From Polynucleobacter sp. MWH-Aus1W21 (lineage in GTDB: Bacteria > Pseudomonadota > Gammaproteobacteria > Burkholderiales > Burkholderiaceae): a DNA stretch of 64,000 nt. A model generated the notes under the pieces. The model was not told the DNA's origin. It saw only the letters and a list, made by a program, of their open reading frames with translations, and did not search any database. The stretch covers positions 1,736,001 through 1,800,000 of the forward strand of contig NZ_CP061287.1 of the NCBI RefSeq assembly GCF_018687275.1, read 5' to 3'. The translations under genes were made by a program, and so were the position numbers. This document shows positions 6,466-16,053 of this stretch, piece after piece (positions within the stretch are counted from its first letter, which is position 1; the number at the start of each line of letters is the position of its first letter).

Positions 6466-9045
6466 TCAATCTTCTTCGAGGAAGGTCTTGAGTTTATCGC
6501 TACGGCTTGGATGACGCATCTTACGGAGAGCCTTGGCTTCAATCTGACGAATACGCTCACGAGTAACGTCAAACTGTTTACCAACCTCTTCGAGGGTGTG
6601 ATCAGTGCTCATCTCAACACCGAAGCGCATACGTAATACTTTTGCTTCACGTGGTGTCAATGAATCGAGAACGTCTTTCACTACATCACGCATAGAGTCA
6701 TGCAATGCTGCTTCAGCTGGAGCCAAGGTGTTACCGTCTTCAATGAAGTCACCCAAATGAGAATCTTCATCGTCACCAATTGGTGTCTCCATGGAGATAG
6801 GCTCTTTAGCAATCTTCATGATCTTGCGAATCTTGTCTTCAGGAATCTCCATCTTCAATGCCAAGGTTGCAGCATCTGGCTCATGACCAGTTTCTTGCAA
6901 AATTTGACGGCTGATACGGTTCATCTTGTTGATCGTCTCAATCATGTGAACTGGGATACGGATCGTACGTGCCTGATCAGCAATCGAACGAGTAATCGCC
7001 TGACGAATCCACCATGTTGCATAAGTAGAGAACTTATAACCACGGCGGTATTCAAACTTGTCCACCGCTTTCATCAAACCGATATTACCTTCTTGAATCA
7101 AATCCAAGAACTGCAAGCCACGGTTGGTGTATTTCTTAGCAATCGAGATCACCAAACGTAAGTTGGCTACAGTCATCTCACGCTTTGCTTCGCGGGCACG
7201 TTTCTCGCCAGCGATCATCTGCTTGTTTACTTCTTTTAATTCTGGAAGTGGAATAACCACATTCTTCTGAATATCAATTAATTTTTGTTGCAATTCTTGA
7301 ATTGCTGGAACGTTACGTTGCAAGAGTGCGCTGTATGGCTTGCTCTCTTTGAGTAACTTCTCAGTCCAAGTCAAATTCATGGACATCTTAGGGAAGTCTT
7401 TTAATACTTCACCACGATTAACGCCCACTTTGTCTACCAACAAGCTCACAATGCCTCGCTCAAGCTTCCATACTTGGTCTACTTGTGAGCGCATGGTGTC
7501 GCATAACTTCTCAACACTCTTCGCTGTTAAGCGGAAACCAAGCAACTCAGCACGAATTGCATCTTGCGCCTTCACGTATGCTGGACAGTTGTAACCATCC
7601 TTATCAAATGCACGGCGCATCTTGTCAGCTTGTGTACGAACGATTGCAAACTTCTCTAAAGAGATTTGCTTTAATTCTTCCAATTGCTTAGCGTTTGCTG
7701 TTGCAGCACCACCGCCGCCACCGCCAGCATCATCCTCTTCACCCTCTTCACCTTCTTCAGCTTCCGGATCAACCTCTGGCTCTTCAGGTCCAAGCTTGAT
7801 ATCTTCTGCGTTTGGATCAACCAATCCATCCACAAACTGATCAATCTCCATCTCGCCACTAGCGATCTTGTCAACGTTACTTAGAATTTCGGCAATCGTG
7901 ACAGGACAAGCGGCCAAAGCCATCACCATGTCTTTGAGGCCAGCTTCGATCTTCTTCGCAATAACAATCTCGCCTTCGCGAGTCAACAAGTCAACCGTAC
8001 CCATTTCACGCATATACATACGTACTGGATCAGTGGTGCGTCCGAATTCTGAATCAACTGTAGATAAAGCTGCTTCCGCTTCTTCTTCAGCTTCTTCTTC
8101 AGATGCAGCAGCTGAAGCGTTGTCAGACAAAATTAATGTTTCAGCATCAGGAGCTTGTTCGTAAACAGTAATACCGATGTCATTGAGCAAGCTGATCAAA
8201 GTTTCTAATGCATCAGCATCAGACAATTCGTCAGACATCACGTCATTCATCTCGCCATGGGTTAAGTAACCCTTAGACATACCCATCTTGATCAACGTCT
8301 TCAAGCGCGCACGACGTAATTCTTGCTGCTCTTCAGTGCCCAACTGTTGTGCTGCGAATTCTTTTAAGAGCGCTTTCTCTTTAGCTTTACGCTCACGGGC
8401 CTTTTGACGATCAGTCAATACTGGTTCTGCATTGTCTGCAGGAGCATCCGCTTTAGCTTTACGGCCGCGCCTCTTTTCTTCCTCAACAACAGGAACTTCA
8501 AGCTCAGCATCCTTAGATTTTTTACCCTTAGTTTCTTTTGCTTCTTTAATTTGCTCAGCCTTAGGCGCAGGCGCAGCTTTACCTTTTTTTACTGGCTCAA
8601 CTTTGACTTCTACTTTTGCAGCTTTTGCAGGAACTTTTGCAACTGGCTTAGCAGGAACTTTTACTGGTGCTTTTGCAACTGGCTTAGCAGCAGACTTCAC
8701 TGACTTAACTGGAGTCTTTACTTTAGGTGCTGGCTTGGCAGCGGCCTTCACTGGTTTAGCGGGTGCCTTAGCGACAACTTTTGCTTTCGGAGCAGGTTTT
8801 GCTGGAGCTTTAGCTTTTGGAGCTGGCTTTGCAGCAGCTTTTACTGGTTTAGCTGGAGTCTTAGCGACAACCTTTGCTTTCGGAGCAGGTTTTGCTGGAG
8901 CTTTAGCTTTTGGAGCTGGCTTTGCAGCAGCTTTTACTGGTTTAGCTGGAGTCTTTGCCTTAGCTGCAGGTTTTACGGCTGCCTTTGCTGGCTTAGCTGG
9001 AGCTTTTGCTTTTGGAGCTGGTTTTTTGGTCTTGGTGTTTGGCAT
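6466..9045 (-). CDS. rpoD: RNA polymerase primary sigma factor (sigma-70)
   Basis: RpoD directs RNA polymerase to housekeeping promoters. All expected parts are visible: region 1.1 (about 220-300), region 1.2 (DPVRMYMREMGTVDLL, near 340), the acidic non-conserved insert with a poly-Gly run (about 425-450), region 2 with YKFSTYATWWIRQAITRSIA, region 3, and region 4 ending in TLEEVGKQFDVTRERIRQIEA and LKTFLEED. The odd part is the N-terminal extension of roughly 210 residues, made of Ala-Lys-Pro repeats resembling a histone H1 tail and including a 31-residue unit present twice. The full 859 residues are far longer than the E. coli protein (613). It is the last protein gene of the rpsU-yqeY-dnaG-rpoD operon and shares its terminator with a tRNA. 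Confidence 0.97.
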   Translation of the reverse strand: MPNTKTKKPAPKAKAPAKPAKAAVKPAAKAKTPAKPVKAAAKPAPKAKAPAKPAPKAKVVAKTPAKPVKAAAKPAPKAKAPAKPAPKAKVVAKAPAKPVKAAAKPAPKVKTPVKSVKSAAKPVAKAPVKVPAKPVAKVPAKAAKVEVKVEPVKKGKAAPAPKAEQIKEAKETKGKKSKDAELEVPVVEEEKRRGRKAKADAPADNAEPVLTDRQKARERKAKEKALLKEFAAQQLGTEEQQELRRARLKTLIKMGMSKGYLTHGEMNDVMSDELSDADALETLISLLNDIGITVYEQAPDAETLILSDNASAAASEEEAEEEAEAALSTVDSEFGRTTDPVRMYMREMGTVDLLTREGEIVIAKKIEAGLKDMVMALAACPVTIAEILSNVDKIASGEMEIDQFVDGLVDPNAEDIKLGPEEPEVDPEAEEGEEGEEDDAGGGGGGAATANAKQLEELKQISLEKFAIVRTQADKMRRAFDKDGYNCPAYVKAQDAIRAELLGFRLTAKSVEKLCDTMRSQVDQVWKLERGIVSLLVDKVGVNRGEVLKDFPKMSMNLTWTEKLLKESKPYSALLQRNVPAIQELQQKLIDIQKNVVIPLPELKEVNKQMIAGEKRAREAKREMTVANLRLVISIAKKYTNRGLQFLDLIQEGNIGLMKAVDKFEYRRGYKFSTYATWWIRQAITRSIADQARTIRIPVHMIETINKMNRISRQILQETGHEPDAATLALKMEIPEDKIRKIMKIAKEPISMETPIGDDEDSHLGDFIEDGNTLAPAEAALHDSMRDVVKDVLDSLTPREAKVLRMRFGVEMSTDHTLEEVGKQFDVTRERIRQIEAKALRKMRHPSRSDKLKTFLEED
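8771..8956. repeat. Two tandem 93-bp repeats inside rpoD
   Basis: Two nearly identical 93-bp units (31 codons) lie head to tail in the part of rpoD that encodes its Ala/Lys/Pro-rich tail; for example GCGACAA is found at 8771 and again at 8864, with the following bases almost unchanged. Shorter imperfect units continue on both sides (about 8600-9030). The length keeps the frame, so copy number can change without inactivating the sigma factor. Confidence 0.85.
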
Positions 9046-9291
9046 TTATTAGCACTTACTCACATTACTGTTGTTGATATCGACTGATGAAACGCAGCCC
9101 CGGTAGTAACTCACTTTTTACTTACTCACTCACTTACCCCAAATTTCATCAAAATAAAGCGCAAGTGGCTGAATTAAATCGGTTTTTTCTTGGGAACAGA
9201 GGATTATAGTCGATTGCGACTTTTTGGACCCCGTTCTCCCTAAAAATATGGGGTAATTTCAGGGGATTTCTAGGGGTGTTTTCTGAAATTC
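9046..9291. other. Spacer between dnaG and rpoD
   Basis: These 246 bases separate the dnaG stop from the rpoD start in the same operon. A dedicated rpoD promoter here would be expected from other operons of this kind, but I see no convincing boxes. Confidence 0.35.
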
Positions 9292-11259
9292 TTAGGAGAA
9301 TTTCAGCTTTTCGCCCAATTCCCGATATCGGGCTCGATCTTGCTCGGTAGCAGTGCTTCCAGCAATCTTTTGGGCAATTTCCGTCATTTCTTGCTTGAGG
9401 TGGGTTAATTCCAGCTTTTTGAAAGCCCCGTCCAAGTCTGCAGCAGCGCCGTCGAGCTCCAGATCAGAACCCATCACTCGATTTCTGAGAACCTCATAAA
9501 GCGGAGCCAATTCACTACGAGATAGTTGGTCTTGAAACATCGCAAATGCTCCAGCACCTGCAGTAGCCGGTTTATTGCCCTCACCCGGAATTAACTCAAC
9601 CAAGTCGCACTGCGCCAAAAGATCTTTCATCAAAGCATAGGCTTTTTCAGATCTCTGCTCGGCAGCTTTCAGCGCGAGTGCGCGCTTATTCTCGTCAAGC
9701 GCCTTTCCTAAATGCGGAAACTGAATAATCACACGCAACATTTGCTCAGCCAAATCTGTTGGCGCTTTTGGAGGCTCGATGTTTTGACTCGCAACGCGTT
9801 TTGCCGATCCCTTGGATGCTTGCCAAGGTGCGCCTTGACGATTGCCGTTACCTGAAAATGTACTCTGATTATTTTGACCGCCTTGACTGCTAGCAGTTCT
9901 TGCTTGAATTGGCTGATAAGTGGTTTGACGCACAGGCGCAGGCGCAACTGTTAAACCACAAAATGCTTCAAGTTCTGCTGGAGTGGTATTCGTACGAATG
10001 GCCAACTCACGCAAGATTTGTGTGCGCAACGCAATTGGCGGCATAGAAAGTAAAAGAGGTTTAGCAGCATGATGCGTATGGGCCCTACCCTCCGGGGTAG
10101 TTAGCTCATGATCTTCGCTTGCCACCTTAAAGAAGAAGCTCGATATAGACATGGCCTCTTTAATAACCTTCTCGAACGCTGGCGCTCCATAAGCACGTAC
10201 ATAACTATCTGGGTCATGCTCTGTCGGCAAGAACAAGAAACGAATTTCCTTATCGTCCGACATCAAAGGCAAGCAAGCTTCAAGCGCTCGCTGCGCAGCT
10301 CGCTGTCCAGCAGAGTCGCCATCAAATGAGAAAACCACCTTATCAGTTTGACGCAGCAGCATGCGCACATGGTTGGCCGTACAAGCTGTACCTAAGGTGG
10401 CTACTGCATTTGGAAATCCCAGTTGCGCTAGCGCCACCACATCCATATAACCTTCGCAAACAAGAACATATTCTTGTACACGAATCGCTTGTCTTGCTTC
10501 AAACAAACCGTAGAGGGTATTACCTTTTGAGAAGAGTGGCGTCTCAGGAGAATTTAAATACTTAGGCTCACCTTGATCCAGGATCCGTCCACCAAAACCA
10601 ATCGTTTGCCCTTTAGGATTGCGAATCGGAAACATGATGCGATCGCGGAAACGGTCATAGCGCTTTACATTCCCGCCTTCAGATTGCTCACCTTGAATTA
10701 GTAGGCCACCCTCCAACAAAGTCTTGGCCACCTCTTCATTGGAATAAGTTCCAAAGACCGCTTCTAGGCCTTGCCAGCCATCAGGTGCATATCCAAGGGC
10801 ATAACGTTTGGCAATCTCGCCCGTAAGACCTCGACCTTTGAGGTACTCAACTGCTCGTGTATTGCCCTTGAGTTGTTGACGATACCAATCTGCAGCAGAG
10901 CTCATGACTTCACTCAGTGCCATGGCTTGCTGCTGTCTTGCTACATCATTTGCGGTTCGTTCTTCACGAGGCACATCCAAACCTGCCGAACGCGCCAAGT
11001 CTTCAATGGCATCTACGTAGCCAAGACCAGAGTACTCCATGAGGAAACTAATGGCAGAGCCATGCGCTCCACAACCAAAGCAGTGATAGAACTGTTTAGT
11101 GGGTGATACTGAAAACGAAGGAGACTTCTCTGAATGAAAGGGGCACAAACCTTGAAAGTTCGCGCCCGCTTTTTTTAACTTTACTTGCTGCCCAACCACA
11201 TCAACGATGTCTACCCGATTTAAAAGATCGGCAATAAAGGATTGTGGGATGAGTGCCAT
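9292..11259 (-). CDS. dnaG: DNA primase
   Basis: DnaG makes the RNA primers for replication and binds DnaB helicase through its C-terminus. The N-terminal zinc ribbon of the CHC2 type is seen at about residues 40-64 (CPFHSEKSPSFSV with HCFGCGAHG). The Toprim catalytic core follows (VLVCEGYMDVVALAQ near 265; FSFDGDSAGQRAA near 310), carrying the Glu and the Asp-x-Asp metal ligands. A Gln/Asn/Ser-rich flexible linker (about 445-490) leads to the helical DnaB-binding domain. Length (655) is normal for proteobacteria. It lies between yqeY and rpoD, the usual macromolecular synthesis operon of this group. Confidence 0.97.
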   Translation of the reverse strand: MALIPQSFIADLLNRVDIVDVVGQQVKLKKAGANFQGLCPFHSEKSPSFSVSPTKQFYHCFGCGAHGSAISFLMEYSGLGYVDAIEDLARSAGLDVPREERTANDVARQQQAMALSEVMSSAADWYRQQLKGNTRAVEYLKGRGLTGEIAKRYALGYAPDGWQGLEAVFGTYSNEEVAKTLLEGGLLIQGEQSEGGNVKRYDRFRDRIMFPIRNPKGQTIGFGGRILDQGEPKYLNSPETPLFSKGNTLYGLFEARQAIRVQEYVLVCEGYMDVVALAQLGFPNAVATLGTACTANHVRMLLRQTDKVVFSFDGDSAGQRAAQRALEACLPLMSDDKEIRFLFLPTEHDPDSYVRAYGAPAFEKVIKEAMSISSFFFKVASEDHELTTPEGRAHTHHAAKPLLLSMPPIALRTQILRELAIRTNTTPAELEAFCGLTVAPAPVRQTTYQPIQARTASSQGGQNNQSTFSGNGNRQGAPWQASKGSAKRVASQNIEPPKAPTDLAEQMLRVIIQFPHLGKALDENKRALALKAAEQRSEKAYALMKDLLAQCDLVELIPGEGNKPATAGAGAFAMFQDQLSRSELAPLYEVLRNRVMGSDLELDGAAADLDGAFKKLELTHLKQEMTEIAQKIAGSTATEQDRARYRELGEKLKFS

Positions 11260-11295
11260 AAGGCGAGTATGAAACTGTTTCGCTTATTTAGATAC

Positions 11296-11742
11296 TTACT
11301 TGGCAAGCGCGGCTTTTACTAAACCAGAAACTTTACCCATATCTGCTTTGCCCGCTAATTGCCCTTTGAGAACGCCAATCACTTTACCCATATCCTGAGG
11401 GCCAGCAGCACCTGTAGAAGCAACTGCAGCAGCTACTGCAGCCTCTACTTCAGCATCGGATAGTTGCGCTGGCAAGTACGCCTGCAAGATCACCATCTCA
11501 GCAGCCTCAACGGCTACCAAATCATCGCGCCCTGCTTTCTCAAATTGAGAGATAGAGTCTTTGCGTTGCTTAATCATTTTCTCAACAGTTGCAATCACAC
11601 CAGCATCATCAACCACAATGCGCTCATCCACTTCGCGCTGCTTGATGGCCGCCAACAAAAGACGAATCGTTCCTAAGCGCTCAGTTTCTTTTGCGCGCAT
11701 GGCGTTTTTCATATCTTCAGTAATTTGATCTTTTAGACTCAT
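11296..11742 (-). CDS. GatB/YqeY domain protein
   Basis: The whole 148-residue protein is a YqeY domain, the helical tRNA-binding module also found at the C-terminus of GatB (amidotransferase for Gln-tRNA/Asn-tRNA). It starts MSLKDQITEDMKNAMRAKET and contains the conserved LLLAAIKQREVDER and LQAYLPAQLS segments, ending with the KADMGKVSGLVKAALAK helix. Free-standing YqeY proteins are thought to bind tRNA, but their role is not established. Its place between rpsU and dnaG is conserved in many bacteria. Confidence 0.93.
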   Translation of the reverse strand: MSLKDQITEDMKNAMRAKETERLGTIRLLLAAIKQREVDERIVVDDAGVIATVEKMIKQRKDSISQFEKAGRDDLVAVEAAEMVILQAYLPAQLSDAEVEAAVAAAVASTGAAGPQDMGKVIGVLKGQLAGKADMGKVSGLVKAALAK

Positions 11743-11800
11743 GGCTTTATTCCTAGTAATGAATATAGAACGATTATTTTTTAGCGTTTAATGATGATTA

Positions 11801-11840
11801 AAAAGCAAAAACCCGCTGCGTTTCACCGTCAGCGGGTTTC
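11801..11840 (-). terminator. Intrinsic terminator between rpsU and yqeY
   Basis: Read leftwards, AAACCCGCTGA and the GCAGCGGGTTT arm form a strong stem with a small loop, followed by TTTTTGCTTTTT. It lies just after rpsU and would make S21 more abundant than primase and sigma factor, as the internal terminator of the E. coli operon does. Confidence 0.85.
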
Positions 11841-11874
11841 AAAGCTTCTCGGTGAGGAGAGCTTTTAAATTCTA

Positions 11875-12087
11875 TTAGTAAAGCTTCTTAGGCAACATTT
11901 GGCTGCGAATGCGCTTGTAATGGCGCTTAGCAGCTGCAGCCTTCTTACGCTTACGCTCAGCCGTTGGCTTCTCATAGAACTCGCGTGCACGCAAGTCTGT
12001 CAAAAGGCCATTCTTTTCAATGGTGCGCTTGAAACGGCGCAATGCCACTTCAAATGGTTCGTTTTCGCGGAGGCGGACTGTAGTCAT
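11875..12087 (-). CDS. rpsU: Ribosomal protein bS21
   Basis: The small-subunit protein bS21 is needed for mRNA binding during initiation. The 70-residue sequence is the full bS21 family with its typical start (MTTVRLRENEPFEVALRRFK), a basic middle (AREFYEKPTAERKRKKAAAA) and the KRHYKRIRSQMLPKKLY end. It is the first gene of the macromolecular synthesis operon, divergent from tsaD, with an intrinsic terminator right after it. Confidence 0.97.
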   Translation of the reverse strand: MTTVRLRENEPFEVALRRFKRTIEKNGLLTDLRAREFYEKPTAERKRKKAAAAKRHYKRIRSQMLPKKLY

Positions 12088-12140
12088 ACTTGTTTAACTC
12101 GTATATGCTCGAAAAATATCGAAAAATTAACTGAATTGCG

Positions 12141-12146
12141 ATTCTA
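12141..12146 (-). promoter_or_regulatory. Candidate -10 box for the rpsU operon
   Basis: On the minus strand TAGAAT lies about 54 bases before the rpsU ATG in the 77-base gap shared with tsaD. The matching -35 would fall in or next to the tsaD start and is weak. This is a candidate only. Confidence 0.35.
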
Positions 12147-12164
12147 GCACGACCAAGCGAAAAA

Positions 12165-13238
12165 ATGATTGTTTTAGGAATAGAAACTTCTTGTGACGAG
12201 ACCGGGGTGGCTTTATACAACACTGCTCCTTGGGAAGAGGGCAAACCTGCCTTCCAGGGCATACTGGGCCAGGGTTTGCACTCCCAAATCACCATGCACC
12301 GGGACTATGGGGGTGTTGTCCCAGAATTGGCCTCCCGTGACCATATTCGGCGTGTTTTACCGCTTTTAGACCAATCTTTGGCCCAATCTAACCTCAAATT
12401 GACTGATATTGATGCCGTGGCCTTCACCCAAGGTCCGGGATTGGCTGGAGCCCTCCTGGTAGGCAGCGCTTTTGCTAAATCCCTTGCTCAAGGGCTCAAT
12501 TTGCCCTCGATTGGGGTCCATCATCTCGAAGGACATCTACTTTCCCCGCTTTTGGGTCAAACAGCCCCTCAATTTCCCTTTATTGCCCTTCTGGTATCGG
12601 GCGGCCATACCCAACTCATGAAAGTCTCTGGCATTGGACAATATGAGCTACTAGGCGAAACCTTGGATGATGCAGCAGGCGAAGCCTTTGATAAGACCGC
12701 CAAATTACTCGGTCTTGATTACCCCGGTGGCGCAGCAATCTCAAAATTAGCCGAACAAGGTCGCTCTGGCATTTTTGATTTACCAAAACCAATGTTGCAT
12801 TCAGGTGATTTGGATTTTTCTTTTTCAGGATTAAAAACTGCCGTTCTCAATCAAGTTAAAAAGTTTGAGGATAAAAATATTATCGATGCCTCTGAAGTGG
12901 CGCAATTTCATGCGGATCTTGCCAGATGCTTTGTCGATGCGATTGTTGCAGTGCTGGTAAGTAAATCTGAAAAAGCGCTCAAGCAAACAGCTTGCAAACA
13001 TCTAGTGCTTGCTGGTGGAGTCGGCGCCAACTTGCAACTGCGCAGTGCATTAAATGAAAAAGCAGCGCGCAATGGTTTTGAAGTGCACTACCCGCCTCTA
13101 GAGCTATGTACTGATAACGGCGTAATGATTGCTTTTGCTGGGGCACTACGCTTAATCGAAAAAAATAATGGCTCCACAACTTCTGGAGCCTTTGATGTCA
13201 AACCCCGTTGGGATTTACATAGCAATAATCTGAAATAA
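12165..13238 (+). CDS. tsaD: tRNA N6-adenosine threonylcarbamoyltransferase
   Basis: TsaD moves threonylcarbamoyl from TC-AMP to A37 of ANN-decoding tRNAs, working with TsaB and TsaE. The sequence begins MIVLGIETSCDETGVALY, the ASKHA phosphate-binding start, and has the family metal-binding motif HHLEGH at about residues 119-124, VSGGHTQL, and the nucleotide-binding VLAGGVGANLQLR (near 280) followed by CTDNGVMIAFAG. Length (357) is normal. It is divergent from rpsU and convergent with folE2. No clear ribosome binding site precedes the ATG. Confidence 0.97.
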   Translation: MIVLGIETSCDETGVALYNTAPWEEGKPAFQGILGQGLHSQITMHRDYGGVVPELASRDHIRRVLPLLDQSLAQSNLKLTDIDAVAFTQGPGLAGALLVGSAFAKSLAQGLNLPSIGVHHLEGHLLSPLLGQTAPQFPFIALLVSGGHTQLMKVSGIGQYELLGETLDDAAGEAFDKTAKLLGLDYPGGAAISKLAEQGRSGIFDLPKPMLHSGDLDFSFSGLKTAVLNQVKKFEDKNIIDASEVAQFHADLARCFVDAIVAVLVSKSEKALKQTACKHLVLAGGVGANLQLRSALNEKAARNGFEVHYPPLELCTDNGVMIAFAGALRLIEKNNGSTTSGAFDVKPRWDLHSNNLK

Positions 13239-13254
13239 ATTGATTTGTTGCAGC

Positions 13255-14082
13255 TTACTTCTTGTGGCTAATTCTGGCGAATGCGCTGTGATTGTGAATA
13301 GATTCGAAGTTCTCAGCCTCCACCACAAAAGACTGGATACGCTGATCTGCCTTAAGATTGCCAGCCACATCACGTACTAGGTCTTCTACGAACTTAGGGT
13401 TACTGTAAGAACGCTCGGTAACCCACTTCTCGTCAGGACGCTTGAGCAAGCCCCACAATTCACTAGATGCTTCGCTCTCAGCAGCGGTAACCAAATCTTC
13501 TACTGTCATTTTTGTTTCAGTATCGAGCACTACAGACATCGTTACATGCGAACGCTGATTATGGGCACCAAAATCAGAAATTTCTTTTGAACAAGGACAC
13601 AAGCTCATTACTGGAACTTGCGCACGCAAACCTAATTCCACGTCAGCATTGCCATTAGCATTTTGTTTGGCAGCAGCCATCCATGTTACTTCGTAATCCA
13701 TCAAGCTTTCCACACCAGATACTGGTGCTGCTTTTTTCACAAAGTGAGTATATGTAAATTGCACATGTCCTTCTTTGGCATCAAGCAACGGCAGCATCTC
13801 ACGAACCATCGCCACCACTGAAGTGCTATCAACTGCGATATCTTGTTTTTGCAACAAAGCCATGAAGCGCGACATATGCGTGCCCTTCACATGCGCAGGC
13901 AAAGCAACATCCATTTCAAAAGTACCAACTGATGGAAAGTTCCCAGTCTTACTACGAATCGTGAGCGGATGACGCACGCCACGAATCCCCACCTGCTCAA
14001 TTGGCAAAGCGCGATCATCCAAAGTGGATTGCACGTCAGGCATTGCACTAGGCTTCAAAAAAGCGGGGTTCATGTCATTCAT
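13255..14082 (-). CDS. folE2: GTP cyclohydrolase FolE2 (type IB)
   Basis: FolE2 makes 7,8-dihydroneopterin triphosphate from GTP, the first step of folate synthesis, and does not depend on zinc as FolE does. The family catalytic Cys lies in SLCPCSKEISDFGAHNQRSH (about residues 155-170), and the VGIRGVRHPL N-terminal signature and KFVEDLVRDVA segment are present. The frame is open to a TTG at 14100, but ATG at 14082 gives a standard N-terminus (MNDMNPAFLK) and is preferred; ATG at 14073 is another option. It directly follows dxs in the same direction. Confidence 0.95.
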   Translation of the reverse strand: MNDMNPAFLKPSAMPDVQSTLDDRALPIEQVGIRGVRHPLTIRSKTGNFPSVGTFEMDVALPAHVKGTHMSRFMALLQKQDIAVDSTSVVAMVREMLPLLDAKEGHVQFTYTHFVKKAAPVSGVESLMDYEVTWMAAAKQNANGNADVELGLRAQVPVMSLCPCSKEISDFGAHNQRSHVTMSVVLDTETKMTVEDLVTAAESEASSELWGLLKRPDEKWVTERSYSNPKFVEDLVRDVAGNLKADQRIQSFVVEAENFESIHNHSAFARISHKK

Positions 14083-14107
14083 AACTCTATTTTCAGGCAA
14101 AACAGGC

Positions 14108-16009
14108 TTATTTGCCTACAAGTACAGAATTTTGGGTCAAGATCGCTGGAAAACGTTGTTTGATGGAGTTAGCAATACCCTCCACATCTAGGCCGCACTT
14201 GGTCATCAGCAAGCTGTAGTCACCATGCTCAATAAATTCATCAGGAAGACCTAATTGCAAAAGGGGCTTATTTATTCCGAGATTTGATAGCGCCTCTAAG
14301 CAAGCACTGCCAGCACCACCAGCAATCGCGCCATCCTCAATGGTCACAAAATAATCATGATCGGCCGCTAAGGATTGAATCAAATCGACATCAAGCGGTT
14401 TCACAAAGCGCATATTGGCAACTGTGGCATTGATACCTTCGGCGACTTCAAGCGCAGAGTAAAGCAAGGTGCCAAACGCCAAGATCGCCACACGCTGACC
14501 GGATGGTGCAGTAGATTTACGACGAATTTCACCTTTACCCAATGGCAAAGTGCGCAATTCTTTTGAAGGCACTGCGCCAACACCTGCGCCACGCGGGTAG
14601 CGAACTGCGCTTGGATGTGGTTGATGGAATGCGGTAGTTAACAAATCACGGCACTCTGCTTCATCTGCTGGAGTCAGAACCAACATATTAGGAATGCAGC
14701 GTAAGAATGGAATGTCATATGCGCCAGCATGAGTGGCGCCATCGGCACCCACCAAGCCCGCGCGATCGAGCGCAAACAGCACTGGCAAATCTTGCAATGC
14801 GACATCGTGAATGAGTTGATCATAGGCGCGCTGCAGGAAGGTAGAATAAATTGCCACCACCGGCTTCATGCCTTCGCAAGCCATGCCTGCCGCAAAAGTC
14901 ACTGCATGCTGCTCAGCAATGCCAACGTCGTAGTAACGTTTAGGGAAATTATTCTCAAACTCAACTAAGCCAGAGCCTTCGCGCATCGCTGGAGTAATAC
15001 CAACCAACAATGGGTCAGCATGCGCCATATCGCATAACCATTCACCAAATACTTGAGTAAAGGTTTTCTTGCTAGTAGCAGGTTTCTTAACGCCCTCTTC
15101 AGGATTGAACTTACTTGGGCCGTGGTACAACACTGGATCGGCCTCAGCCAATTCATAGCCCTGGCCTTTTTTAGTCACCACATGCAAGAACTGTGGGCCG
15201 CGACCCTCTAAGGCCAAACGACGGACGTTTTGCAGCATTGGAATCAGGGCATCTAAGTCATGGCCATCAATCGGACCAAAGTAATTGAAGCCGAACTCTT
15301 GAAAAATAGTAGATGGCGACACCATACCCTTGGCATGATCCTCAAGGCGTTTAGCAAACTCACGCAAAGGTGGCGCAATCGATAAAACACTATCGATTCC
15401 CTTTTTAGTCGCCGAGTAAATATTGCCACTCAGCAATCTCGCTAGATGGCGATTGAGCGCACCCACTGCTGGAGAGATCGACATGTCGTTGTCATTCAAA
15501 ATCACCACCAACGGCAAGTCATCGTAGACGCCGGCGTTATTCATTGCTTCGAACGCCATGCCACCTGTCATTGCGCTATCGCCGATGACAGCCACAGCAA
15601 CCTGACGCTCGCCTTTAGTTTGAAATGCGCGAGCCATGCCCATCGCCGCAGAAATACTTGTGGACGAGTGACCAGTGCCAAATGCATCAAATTCACTTTC
15701 AGCGCGATGCGGAAATCCAGACAATCCTTTGTACTGACGCAAGGTATTCATACGCTCACGACGACCCGTCAAAATCTTGTGCGGATAACTTTGATGGCCT
15801 ACATCCCAGACAATACGATCTTCAGGCGTATCGAAGACATAATGCAAGGCAATCGATAACTCCACCGTCCCCAAATTGGAGGATAGATGCCCACCTGTTT
15901 TAGAAACAGAATCCAAAACAAACTCACGTAACTCATCCGCTAAAGCAGGTAGCTCTTCGCGTGAGAGTTTTTTGAGATCGTCAGGTGAGTTTATGGAATG
16001 TAAAGTCAT
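14108..16009 (-). CDS. dxs: 1-deoxy-D-xylulose-5-phosphate synthase
   Basis: DXS condenses pyruvate and glyceraldehyde 3-phosphate with thiamine diphosphate, the first step of the MEP isoprenoid pathway. The protein (633 aa) has the transketolase-like TPP region with GDSAMTGGMAFEAMNN and LNDNDMSISP (about 150-190), the HVVTKKGQGYE segment and the pyrimidine-binding domain (DVGIAEQHAVTFAAGMA, near 370), followed by the C-terminal transketolase domain. An ATG is well placed. It lies downstream of ispA in the xseB-ispA-dxs-folE2 chain, feeding IPP/DMAPP to the IspA product. Confidence 0.97.
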   Translation of the reverse strand: MTLHSINSPDDLKKLSREELPALADELREFVLDSVSKTGGHLSSNLGTVELSIALHYVFDTPEDRIVWDVGHQSYPHKILTGRRERMNTLRQYKGLSGFPHRAESEFDAFGTGHSSTSISAAMGMARAFQTKGERQVAVAVIGDSAMTGGMAFEAMNNAGVYDDLPLVVILNDNDMSISPAVGALNRHLARLLSGNIYSATKKGIDSVLSIAPPLREFAKRLEDHAKGMVSPSTIFQEFGFNYFGPIDGHDLDALIPMLQNVRRLALEGRGPQFLHVVTKKGQGYELAEADPVLYHGPSKFNPEEGVKKPATSKKTFTQVFGEWLCDMAHADPLLVGITPAMREGSGLVEFENNFPKRYYDVGIAEQHAVTFAAGMACEGMKPVVAIYSTFLQRAYDQLIHDVALQDLPVLFALDRAGLVGADGATHAGAYDIPFLRCIPNMLVLTPADEAECRDLLTTAFHQPHPSAVRYPRGAGVGAVPSKELRTLPLGKGEIRRKSTAPSGQRVAILAFGTLLYSALEVAEGINATVANMRFVKPLDVDLIQSLAADHDYFVTIEDGAIAGGAGSACLEALSNLGINKPLLQLGLPDEFIEHGDYSLLMTKCGLDVEGIANSIKQRFPAILTQNSVLVGK

Positions 16010-16053
16010 TGAATCTAAATAATCCGTACTAATATATTTCTATTGCCGCTCTC

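Noticed and set aside
8432..9052. A 206-codon open frame on the plus strand opposite the rpoD tail
   Set aside because: It is the mirror of the Ala/Lys/Pro repeats, giving a biased Ala/Gly/Phe protein with no ribosome site; rpoD on the other strand is certain.
15446..15859. Plus-strand 137-codon frame inside dxs
   Set aside because: Rich in His/Arg/Cys as expected of an antisense frame; dxs is well supported.
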